A stretch of DNA of 64,000 nucleotides, from assembly GCA_001632435.1 (NCBI GenBank), contig KV424056.1, forward strand, positions 20,142-84,141, written 5' to 3'. This DNA comes from Calocera cornea HHB12733. Its lineage: Eukaryota; Basidiomycota; Dacrymycetes; Dacrymycetales; Dacrymycetaceae. The position numbers were made by a program, and so were the translations under genes. Within the stretch, counting starts at the first letter, position 1, and each line of letters starts with the position of its first letter. A model generated the notes under the pieces. It saw only the letters and a list, made by a program, of their open reading frames with translations, did not search any database and had not been told where the DNA came from. Positions 11,456 to 20,720 of the stretch are shown here, in pieces.

Positions 11456-12180
11456 GAGGGACGTTTTGCTTCCCCTTGGTGGTTTGCGTCCGTCGGGGGT
11501 TTGGCTTCCGCGTCCCCGTTTGCTTCCGCTAGCACGTTTGCTTCCGTCTCTCAGCTTCCTTCCGCTTTGCAATCTTCTTCTGGTCCATGGTTTGCTCCCG
11601 CTGGTGGGCATGTTTACTGTATTGCGCAGTGAAGGTGAGAAATAGCTCCGAGCATAGCCCCCTGAACGGAAGCATTTTTGAAAGGTCAAGTTGAAAAATA
11701 AGGGCCTTACATTTTCAACTTTCCCTTATGGAAAGCTCGGACCCGACGTTAGTCCGACCATAGGTGAGCTATTAAGTGTCTGGAAGATGAAATGAGGTCC
11801 TTTGACAGTGTTACATGTTTAATTGGACAAGTAAAAAATGGGCCCCGTTACACGTTACACTGTCATCTTCACTGAGCAGTACAGTACTCGTTGTGGTTTG
11901 CCTCCGTTGAGAGATTTGCATCCGCTCCAGATTTCGTTCCGACCTCAATTCGATTCCGCGACTACATTTGATTCCGTATTCATACTTGCCTCCGTTACAT
12001 TCTTTGCTTCCTCGGCATAATCTACATCCATGCCGTGCTCTGCTTCGGTTTGGACATTTGCCCCGCTACACGATTTACTTCCATGCCCTAATCTGCTTCC
12101 GATTGCCTATTTGCCTCCGCTTCATAGGCGACTTCCACTTTTAGTCTTTGCTTCCGCTCTCCGGTTCTAGAGCGCAGAGC
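11456..12180 (+). repeat. Degenerate ~18-bp TTTGCTTCCG array, split by a stem-loop repeat
   Basis: The unit is about 17-19 bp: a conserved core TTTGCTTCCG (variants TTGCCTCCG, TTGATTCCG, TTACTTCCA) followed by 8-9 variable bases. Units are visible at about 11461-11600 and 11885-12165, all in the same orientation. The two parts are separated by the repeat at 11617-11889. The array ends close to the conserved block at 12181. No ORF of known type is present. Confidence 0.75.
11617..11889 (+). repeat. Dispersed ~270-bp stem-loop repeat, copy 1
   Basis: Starts CTGTATTGCGCAGTGAAGG and ends TCATCTTCACTGAGCAGTAC. It contains a 10-bp perfect stem AAGTTGAAAA / TTTTCAACTT around a short loop rich in AAGGGCC. 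A second copy lies at 18375-18634 with high identity throughout, including the stem. Both copies are followed directly by TTTGCTTCCG-type units. It is non-coding and may be a non-autonomous element or part of the composite repeat. Confidence 0.75.
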
Positions 12181-12234
12181 AATTGTCACAAAAAGTTGGA
12201 AATCCTCCGATTGCCGGCCACGTGAACCACATGC
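12181..12234 (+). repeat. Conserved CACGTG block, copy 1
   Basis: Runs from AATTGTCACAAAAAG to GGCCACGTGAACCACATGC. A near copy is at 20124-20176 (and its mirror in the right palindrome arm), with shorter relatives at 34139-34195 and 58086-58108. It sits at or near the end of TTTGCTTCCG arrays. Confidence 0.65.
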
Positions 12235-13327
12235 ACTGTTCTACCTGCGGCACGCCGTCGATGTCCTCGGCAGCACGGGACAATGGGACACATGAGGGAG
12301 GCAAAGCCACCTTATCCTCGCTTCTTGTCCTGATCCTTTCAGTATATAGGTTGGTCGTTATGTCATCCTACTAGGTGACTTGCCTTGCTATGAGACGTCC
12401 TCTGGGCGGTGTGGCGTATCTATAGGCATGGCTCAGGAGTCTCCTCCGTTTACTCCCATGTCCAGGACGACTTGCCCGGCGGAAGCAATGACACCTAGCT
12501 TTGCTCCCGTTTGAAGACAGTATTTTGGCAGAAGTTAAGTGCCGCCGCTGAGAACGATTGGCTTTCCGTTTCATGTGAATTGCTTCCGCTTGACGGAGTT
12601 GCCTCCGTTGAGGTCTACATCGGCCAAAGGGGATTACAGTGCTTCCCGTACCGATACTGCGTCAACCTCAAGGGGACTTCTGTTCTAGCAAGATTGCATA
12701 GACTTGACAGAGGTGCTTCCGCCACAACAAATGCCTCCGCCTACTCAGGAATACTTCCGCTGGTGAAGGGCTGCTTCCGGAGAGAGCCATTCATTCCGCT
12801 CACTCCGAATGCTGCCGCTATCTAGGAATCTCTGGGGTAAAGGCAGATGTCTCCGCTCATAGAGATTACTTCCGCGTAGTTCAGCTGGCTCGGGGCAATC
12901 AATCGACTTGCTTCCGCTTAGGAGAATGCTTCCGCTTCGGATGGGTACTTCCGTTCAAGAGAATTACTTCCGTCCAGAAATGGCCAGCCAGAGAGCTGCC
13001 CAGTATGTATCATTGTCCCATTATTATCACTCATCTCTTGCCCAGGGGGGGCGCGACAGCGGTTGAAAATAAATAGAGGAATGCTACCAGACAAGCACGG
13101 AAGAATTTGCGGGCGTGTCCCAGATCGGCTGTGCGCAAGGCCGCGCCAACGCACGCGCTTAGGGGCCGGCTTCTTCATCAGCTTGTGCCCCAGCCATCAT
13201 TGAATGCAACATCGGCCTCACAGACTGATTATTCCATCGATCTGGCTTATATCGGTCACGCTCGGGGCCTCGCAAAGGCGGCCAGTGCTGCTTGAGCACC
13301 TTCGCTCTCCTCTCTCGCCTCTCGCTC
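12235..13327. repeat. Second TTTGCTTCCG-type array and MFS upstream region
   Basis: Further units of the array, mostly GCTTCCGCT or ACTTCCG with ~18-bp spacing, occur at about 12480-12980, with one opposite-strand unit (CGGAAGCAA) near 12480. The remaining ~350 bp before the MFS ATG contain no recognised repeat and should carry its promoter. No gene is supported in this interval. Confidence 0.6.
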
Positions 13328-15385
13328 ATGCCGGCCTTCAAACAATGGATGCATAGCCGACCTCTCGGACTCAATTGGCGGAGTGGCATTCCTTATGTTA
13401 CTCTGGGTACGTAAACAGTCCCATGGCTCACGGTCCTGGATGGAAAATGTCTTCCATGCACAGTTGTGGCTCTGGGCATCGCAGTAGACGGGCTGGTATA
13501 CTCGCTGCCTGTCGCCGTGATTCCGTTCCGTACGTCAAGATGCAAACGTCATTCTGTCTGCTCTAATCCGGATCGGCAAATAGAGCTCGGGAAACTGGGC
13601 TATACCGAGCTCTCTTCCAAAACCGGATGGCTTCTTTTCGCATACGTAGGTGTCATCAAGTTCTATTAAGCCGCTTCGATCTAATTGGACCGTCCAGGCC
13701 GCCGGAGTGGTTGTTTGTGCGTGTCTGTTTTGTACCCCGATCTTTTCTTGTATTGTAGCTGAAAGTCCGGGGCATAGGCACCGCGCCCATTGCCTACGTG
13801 TCAGAGAAGTATGATGCACGCCGCCTTCCTCTCGTGTTTGCCCTTGTCGCACTGCAGGGTACGCTTCTGCAAGTTGCAGCACGCGCTTTCTGGACATGCT
13901 GACCTGCGCTTCCAGGATCCCTCATAATGTTCATGCTTGCACCGAATTATGCCTTGATGCTTCTGGCAAGGGCCCTTCAAGGAGCGGCCTCGAGTATCGT
14001 ATGGACTGTTGGCATCGCGCTGGTGTCGGTAGTCTTTCACTGCACCACGTGGTTGCCTCAATATTGAACCATACTTACAGCTGCGATGTGGTCCCGACTC
14101 ACCGATTAGGCCGTATGTGAACATCCTGAGCCTTTTCTATGGACTCCTGATTATACTATAGAGCAGCTGGGCCTCGCGGTGACCGGACTGTCCCTTGGGT
14201 ACAATCTCAGCTCTCGTATCTCCATCCTCTTCTTGACGCTTGTCCAGGTCGGTTGCGGGCCCCCCTCTAGGAGGAGTTCTGTATCAGAGATTTGGATTCT
14301 ACGCCCCTTTTATTCTTGGTATAGCGCTGGCTGTCATTGATCTCGCTGCACGGCTTGTTGTCATTGAGCCAAAAGTGGCCAAACGATGGGTGCGTACCAG
14401 CGCAATGGGTTAGCCTCCATGCTTAACACACTCATATAGCATGAATTGCATGCAGAGGACCGCGAGAGTAGGCAGGTTGTTCGCGACCATGTAGAATTAT
14501 CTGGCGGCCCCTCAACATGTGGCGAAACTACAACCGCACTAGCTCAACAAACCCCTTCGTCGGCACGGTCGCAGCCACCCGTTGCATCATTTCGCCCTAT
14601 ACTCTGTATGCTATCCTCGACACTTGCATTGACAGCCTGCTTCAATACGTTTATTTATGGTTTGATATTCGGGGCTTTAGATGCGACTTTACCGCTTCGC
14701 CTGTGGGACGAGTTTGCATTCACTTCTCAGATGGTTGGTATCATCTATATCGCCGCCATCGTTCCCACAGCCTTTTGTGAGTGCCAGTGCTGAGGGCTGA
14801 GAGGTTAAGATGTTGAAGCGCCATGACAGCAGGGCTCATTACCGGCTGGATCTGTGACAAAAAAGGATCGAAATGGGTCACTGTGTTTTTCGAGCTGGCC
14901 GCCATGCCCTGGTTTGCCCTTTTGACCCTGCCGCGATCACTGGCCTTATTTATCGCGTGTCTGGCTCTCGGATGTGAGTGCAGCAGTCATACGATCTAGC
15001 CATCCTGATGTGTCAACCTCAGGCTTCTTCGCGAGTGGCATTGTCTCTCCCGTCATGGCCGACTTTGCTGCAGTTGCTCGCAATATGGAAGGCATCGGGT
15101 ATGCCCATGTTTACGGCGCATTTAATATTGCCTTCAGCATCGGTGGGCCACATTGCCATCTGAAACCGAAACGCGCTGAGTTCGGACGTAGCTGTGGGCA
15201 TCGGGCCGGTCATTGGCAGTCAAATGTATGATCACCTCGGGAATGGGTGGACGGCCGTGTGCGTTTTTTGTCTCGCCAGCATCGCCGCTGGTGTGGGACC
15301 TACTTTTTTCTTTTCTGGCAACGCATCCAAGAAAGACCACGGAACAACGAACACGCTAGAGGACGCGGCGCGACCACCAGAATAA
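13328..15385 (+). CDS. Major facilitator superfamily transporter
   Basis: Multi-spanning membrane transporter of the MFS, probably a proton antiporter of the DHA/vesicular-amine-like type. The substrate is unknown. Many single frames look broken, but canonical GT-AG splicing restores one continuous protein: start MPAFKQW, first membrane segment VVALGIAVDGLVYSLPVAVIP, the loop-2/3 motif SEKYDARR, LARALQGAASSIVWTVGIAL, QLGLAVTGLSLG, then GPPLGGVLYQRFGFYAPF. A long cytosolic loop (ELHAEDRESRQ region) separates the halves. Helices 7-12 include ILCMLSSTLALTACFNTFI and end with the tail ASKKDHGTTNT before TAA. Roughly eleven introns, each about 45-60 bp. The phase of every junction was checked across the transporter core, so I do not call it a pseudogene. 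Confidence 0.85.
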
Positions 15386-15553
15386 CAGCAGTGGGGCGTT
15401 TCGGTCGTGGAATGGGCACTCGTACATTTAAACTAGTGGGAGCATCGTTGGCGTGGTATACATTGGTTCATGAGCTGTAAACTGTAGCCTAAGTGTTACA
15501 GAAGGAAGCAGGCATGCCGCCTCACCCAATCCTCTGAGTCAGGCGTGAACTCT

Positions 15554-17048
15554 CTATCGTCCCGGGTACTGGGGATAGCCAGGAACAGGGTAAGCAGCAG
15601 ATTGTTGAGGTTGCTGTGCCTGCTGCTGCTGCTGCTGTTGGACTGCAGGCTGGGCTTGCTGCATATGGGCCTGCGGATGCACATGCTGTCCATAGGTGTA
15701 TGGAGGAACTTGAGCATACTGAGCAGGTATGGGCTGAGCAGCGAACGTCGGATGATGACCCTGCTCCTGATAAGCACCATGGCGTGCCATGTTAGGGTCG
15801 TTCATCGCAGCATATTGATATGGCTGGGGTGCCGCAGCGCGTGCTCCTGGAGCATTCGAGGGCTGCGGCATGTATACCGACTGACCATTCGGAAGCATGT
15901 GGAAGACGGGCGGAGGCATTACACCGACCGGAACGGGTTGAGGAACACTGGATGAATTGGGATGATGGGCAGTCGGATCAGTGAAGTAGGGATGGAAGAG
16001 GGCGTCCAGGGCATTCGGCCTAGAAGTAGGATCGAACTGGAGCAAGCGATCGATTAGGTCGCAAGCTAAGTCGACACTGAGCGTCTGATCATCCTGCGGT
16101 GACACCGAGCGCTCACCTTGAGCTGATGCACCAGGCAGAATGTTGGGCCAGGGCACTTTTGGGAAACGTGGATAGGATTTAAATTGGATATCAGGCTACC
16201 TCGATGGTCAGCAAAGTTCGGCTCATGCATAACAACGTGACTGACGGTTTCTTGGGCCATCTTCTTGATGACTCTGTCTTCCGGGGTCCCAATAATCTTC
16301 ATGATAGCCAGGAGCTGGTCGGGATTGTCTCGACCTCTGAACAGAGGCATTCCAGTAATCATCTCCGCCATAATGCAGCCACAGGACCAGATGTCTATCG
16401 CGGCATCGTAATTGCGGGAGCCCATTAGCACATCGGGCGCTCGATACCACAAGGTTACAACCTGGAGGAGGTAAGTATAACAAATTGACGTGCAGATGTT
16501 GACTGCTGACCTCATTAGAATAGGTATTCACGGGTACCCCATAGGCGCGCGCAAGACCGAAGTCGCCAATCTTGAGTTCGCCCTTCCTGTTGATCAGAAG
16601 ATTCTGGGGCTTCAGATCGCGATGGAGGACACGGTTGTCGTGGCAGTATGCAGTTCCACGCAGCAATTGATACATGAAGCTCCGCACAGTCGCCGGATCC
16701 AGTGCCCCACGGACCCCATGCGTGTCCATGTATCTCTTCAGATCCTGCTCGCAGTACTCGAACACCAGAATGAGTTTGTTCTCCGTATGAATAACATCAT
16801 GTAGATGCAAGATGTTGGGATGATTCAGTTCTTTCATGAGCGAGATCTCTCTGATCGCCGTCGAAGGGGTGCCTTCCTCTGGATCGAGGTGGATCTCCTT
16901 GAGAGCAACAATCTCATTCGTCACTCGGGACCGGCCCTGCGAAATGCGTGAGCAAGTCGGCAACCATCATAGTCGGCAAGAGTGCGGTCACCTTATATAC
17001 CGTGGCATAGGTCCCCTCTCCCAGCTTCTCTAGTTGAATGTAATTCAT
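15554..17048 (-). CDS. PHO85-type cyclin-dependent kinase
   Basis: Ser/Thr kinase of the PHO85/CDK5 group, which with its cyclins controls phosphate response, metabolism and morphogenesis. Four exons (16992-17048, 16511-16936, 16246-16461, 15554-16195) give 446 residues. Seen: Gly loop [12 protein letters not shown], Lys in VALKEI, cyclin-binding PSTAIRE helix, catalytic [11 protein letters not shown] in [12 protein letters not shown], the T-loop with [19 protein letters not shown], and [11 protein letters not shown]. After the kinase domain (about residue 300) comes an unusual ~130-residue tail rich in Pro, Tyr, His and Gln with a run of seven Gln; PHO85 of ascomycetes lacks such a tail. A possible short intron near 16090-16130 would break the frame, so I left that stretch coding. 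It converges with the MFS gene (168 bp apart). Confidence 0.93.
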
Positions 17049-17307
17049 CGCTTCCGCAGATTCGATAGCGAGATTATTGATGTGTCGCCACGCCCAGCTG
17101 AAGAGACGCGGTAGAGTTCAAGTCACGAAGAAAGGGGTTGCGCCCAATGACGCGTGCCACGCAAGAGGCCGCCACCAGTAGTATAGTACATCCGAGGTCT
17201 ACGCGCTGTGCTTGCCACTGTGCATAGGCACGGAAGCACTTCTGCCTCCGCAACTGCCTCCGTACACTCAGCTTTCCGGGTGCAGATTAGGAGGTCTGAA
17301 CCCGTGA
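17049..17307. other. Upstream flank of the CDK gene
   Basis: Presumed CDK promoter. A short run of units related to the TTTGCTTCCG array (CTTCTGCCTCCG, ACTGCCTCCG) is present at 17230-17265. Nothing else recognised. Confidence 0.4.
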
Positions 17308-18374
17308 GAGGTGTTTCCCAGGATAGCACCCGTCCGGAGGCAGAATGACTGAGGTAGTAGCACTCCGGGTGCAGTTTCCCCAAATAGCACTTCTTGGGTT
17401 CTAAGTACACCCTATTAGTTTTCCACGAAGGCAAAGTATGCTTGAAACCCCATTATGTAGGTTAGAATGGAAGTAATTCCTTCTCCAAGGGAGCTATTTT
17501 TCAAAGTCCAACATGCACCCCATTGCATAACAGAAGCACAGGTGGCGGAACAGCTAGCAGATTTGTTTTCAATTTGGGAGAGTCAGCAGACCCTCTTTGT
17601 ATGTACAACAAATGAACAGACAGTAATGCTTCGAAAAGTAACCATTTTGTGCGAGGAGAGAACATACACACTTACCAGCGAGGCTGGTTTCAAAAAATAA
17701 GTCCTTAGAAGGGCGGAGGTATCTTGGGTGCACAATGAAGAGGTAATTCCTCCGATAGCACCTGCCCAGAGGCAGAGTGGCTCAAATAGCACTCCGGGCG
17801 CAATTTCCCAGAGTAGCACCGTTTTAGCGGGAGAATGTCTCTCTCATGTGCACAAGATTAAGAGAGCTGTATTATGCCTCCGGTCATCTAAGGAACTTAT
17901 GTTTCAAATTCATCCTCATTAAGGTGGCATATGACAATTATGTATTTTCTTACATTTCAGTCTTCAGAGGGAATGAGGAGTCATTGCCGAAAGGTCACAT
18001 GAACAAATACCAATCAGCTCAGGAGACAAGCTGTTTCTGTTGTGTCCACTGCGTTCATGCAGTGCAAAGTAAGCTGGGTTTGAAAACAAGCTGCCTTTAG
18101 GGAGGAAGCAGCCCTTCCAATGCCATGTTCCTGCGGTGAATGAGGGAGATTTTGTCGCCACCTAGATAGCAGTATCTTAGCGCCTTAAGAGGCGCTATTC
18201 CAGGAAATTGCGCCCGTTTGCGCCCGGAATGCTAGTTCAGTCACTCTGCCTCCGGCCAGGTGCTATTCGAGGAAATACCTCCACGACAAATGGTTTGCCC
18301 GCCCCAAAAAGTGCTATTTGAGGCAACTGCACCCAGAGTGCTACTTCAGTCTTTCCGCCTCCGGACAGGTGCTA
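17308..18374 (-). mobile_element. MITE-like element, outer copy, interrupted and truncated
   Basis: An inverted-orientation relative of the element at 40623-41151. It begins GAGGTGTTTCCCAGGATAGCACC, followed by CCGGAGGCAGAATGACTG and AGCACTCCGGGTGCA. Its body is cut by another copy at 17740-18281, after which the outer sequence resumes with ACGACAAATGGTTTGCCC, matching the opposite end of the 40.6-kb copy in reverse. Its far terminus is replaced at 18375 by the stem-loop repeat. Non-autonomous: no transposase is visible, though a short frame at 17467-17700 is also open in the other copy. Confidence 0.7.
17740..18281 (+). mobile_element. MITE-like element nested in the outer copy
   Basis: About 540 bp with terminal inverted repeats GAGGTAATTCC...GGAAATACCTC and conserved subterminal blocks (AGCACCTG, GAGGCAGAGTG). 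Insertion interrupts the outer copy at a GTGCAC sequence. A 3-bp CAC is found on both sides if six extra bases at the left end are counted as element. The interior differs from that of the 40.6-kb copy. No transposase. Confidence 0.65.
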
Positions 18375-18634
18375 CTGTATTGCACAGTGAAGGTGAGAAA
18401 TAGCTCCAAGCATAGCCATAAAGTTGAAAAATAAGGGCGACGGGCCGTTACAGTTTTCAACTTTCCCTTATGGAAAGCTCAGACCCGACGTTAGTCCAAC
18501 CTTAGGTGAGCTATTAAGTGTCTGGAAGATGAAATGAGGTCCTTTGACAGCGTTACATGTTTCAATTGGACAAGTAAAAAATGGGTCCCGTTACACGTTA
18601 CACTTTCATCTTCAATGAGCAGTAACTTACTCTA
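18375..18634 (+). repeat. Dispersed ~260-bp stem-loop repeat, copy 2
   Basis: Nearly the same sequence as 11617-11889, starting CTGTATTGCACAGTGAAGG, with an 11-bp stem AAAGTTGAAAA / TTTTCAACTTT. It is followed by GATGCCTCCGTTCGTCATTT, that is, units of the TTTGCTTCCG type, as is copy 1. Confidence 0.75.
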
Positions 18635-18642
18635 GGTATTAC

Positions 18643-19473
18643 ATGATGCCTCCGTTCGTCATTTGCCTCCGCCTACAGGCTACTTCACGCGATTTGGCGT
18701 CCACTGTTCAGTCTTCGTTCTGGTGTATCTTCTCTTCATTCGGACGACCAGCATCATCCAACCCCCTTCACCTTGCGGCTACCTTGAACAGAGGCAGAGA
18801 AAGCGAACTCTTGGATTGCTGTGTTCCCGCATCACGGGCTGTGAGGTTTCGCGCTCAAGGGCGCGACTCACTCTCCTCGGCTGGGGACATCTCGGCATCC
18901 CATTCGTCGAATGTAGAGGGGAAGAAGAAGCTGGCCACGTTGGTCTCGAGAGTAGGAGCGTTGGCCCAAGGGATCGAAACTCTCGCGAAAGCGGGTATGA
19001 GCGGGGGCGAGTTAACTCGACGAGGCGACTCAGTCTCAAGACTGCAGGACGAGTGCGCGAAGCTGGGTGAGATGGTGGTTGCAGCGCGCGCAAGCAGCGC
19101 GCGTCAAACTACGTTCATGGCCAACATGGACCCTGCACCGACTGCCGACAGAGTTGCACTGCTCGGGGCAACGAACGCTCCAATAACCAGAGTGTTTGGA
19201 TCTCGCCCACGGACCCCTCAGGAGACAGAGCAAACACGGCCCCTGGACGATCGCGGGGTACTCCAGTACCAGCAGCTGCAGATTACTCAGCAAGACACTC
19301 AGCTTACTCAGCTCAGCACAATACTGCAGCGACAGATGCAGCTTGGTGTCGCGATCGGCAGTGAAATAGAGGATCAGAATCGAATGCTGGACGACCTGGC
19401 GTCGGATGTCGATCGGACTGGGGCGAAGCTGGGGAAAGCCAGGAAGCAGCTGGGCCGGCTGGAAGGGAAGTGA
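18643..19473 (+). pseudogene. Truncated VAM7-like copy fused to an unrelated 5' reading frame
   Basis: From 18862 to the stop this is the exact inverted twin of the C-terminal 203 codons of the VAM7-like gene at 32814-33881, keeping the linker helices and the Qc-SNARE domain. The PX domain and residues 1-152 are absent. Upstream of 18862 the frame happens to stay open for 73 codons to an ATG at 18643, whose translation resembles nothing known. The junction falls exactly on a codon boundary. Whether it is transcribed is unknown. A PX-less SNARE would lack vacuolar PI3P targeting, so it could be inert or interfering; I call it a truncated duplicate. Confidence 0.8.
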
Positions 19474-20720
19474 AGAACGTTCTGGTCAGCGTGTGCAGGA
19501 GGATGCTGCAGGTAAGCGGAGCACTGACGAGTGCTGTGACTGAGAGGGATCCGCGGGAAGGGTTGTGTCCAGCACGAAGAGCAAAGATTGTTGCTACATA
19601 TCCTCCATATGTGCATCAAAAGCTTCTTGCCTCATCCATGCAACCCTACTACAATAGACATTAACGAGTCACACACCCCTTGCTTCGGAGGGTGTCTGGG
19701 TTGAGAGGTCGTACCCTGCTGTTGACCAGAGTGTTAGTAGGTCCCAAATATACGTTGATTTTCTCCGGTCTCCATCTCAAAGGACTGGTTGCTTCGATAA
19801 GAGGATATTTCTGCTCCCGCCCGGAGGTTTGCTTCCGCCCGTAGCTTTACTTCCCCGTCCTACATTTGCATCCGTTGATTACATTTGGTTCCGCTTCTGT
19901 TTCCGCGTACCTGTTTGATTCCGTATATACGTTTGCTTCCGCTTTTGTGTTTGCTTCCGTGTCATAATCTGCTTCCGATTTACCATCTGATTCCGCTGAG
20001 CAATTTACTTCCATGCCCGGATCTGCTTCTGCTGGTTATTTGCCCCCACTAGGGAATTTATTTCCATGCCATAATCTGTTTCCAATTGGCTAAGTTGCCC
20101 CGTTCTCCGCCTCCTTGTAGAGCAATTGTCACACAACTCGGAAGTTCTCCCATTGTGGGCCACGTGAACCACATGCTCTGCTCTTCCCGCGCTCGCGCAT
20201 GCGCACACACCGTCCCTACACTCGGTGGCACGCAGAGAGGGACTCGGGAGGGGAGGCTAACCCACTCGCGCCATTTCACCACCTTATCCTCTCGCTTCTT
20301 TACTGACCCATCCTTTCAAGAACAGATGGAACACTGATGAGTGCTGTGACTGACAGCAACATACAGGTGGGATTGCATCCATTAGGGAGAGCAAAGGTGT
20401 CGCTACATATCCTGTCTCTGCGCATGTTTCCATCCTCCTTCCTCTGTGCGGCCTCCCTGCAGCCTTGCCTAGCATAGACATTGACTAAGATCCTGATGCT
20501 GGCTGTGAGTGAGTACAATCTATGGGGTAGGCTGCCTTGAGGAGGAGAACCTGAAGACTGCTGCACTGAAACTGTTCCCATTGCAACTTCTGCTTATGGC
20601 TCTTCCATGCCCCCTCCTCTACAGACCTCCCAACTGTACAGGGTCAAAAACATCCCAATAGCTCTGTGAACAAGCAGGCTTTCCTGGAGGAGCAGATGCA
20701 AAAATTGTTTGGGCACAATC
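19474..20720 (+). repeat. Composite repeat (hairpin - TTTGCTTCCG array - CACGTG block) and unique flank
   Basis: 19474-19668 is the 3' flank of the VAM7-like copy. 19673-19695 holds the hairpin module (ACACCC...GGGTGT stem) followed by GTCGTACCCTGC. 19800-20105 holds about 15-16 array units at 15-19-bp spacing (TTGCTTCCGCTTTTGTGT and variants), all in one orientation. 20124-20176 is the CACGTG block. 20180-20720 shows no gene. The mirror copy is 31567-32813. Confidence 0.75.

Noticed and set aside
11450..11640. Repeat protein encoded by the arrays (hexapeptide FAS-x-x-x steps)
   Set aside because: An 18-bp period gives six-residue repeats in any frame by itself; frames are short, unit length wobbles between 15 and 20 bp and breaks the frame, and no start or splice support is seen.
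11456..12980. CRISPR-like reading of the fixed-core/variable-half arrays
   Set aside because: Units are only ~18 bp, the core is degenerate, the variable part is 8-9 bp, the genome is eukaryotic and no cas-like gene is near.
13328..15385. MFS gene as a pseudogene because of many in-frame stops
   Set aside because: All stops fall in introns with GT-AG ends, and the spliced transporter is continuous from start to TAA.
16088..16130. Fifth intron in the CDK gene (GTGAGC...CTCAG)
   Set aside because: Removing it shifts the frame to an immediate stop, while reading through keeps the kinase C-lobe continuous.
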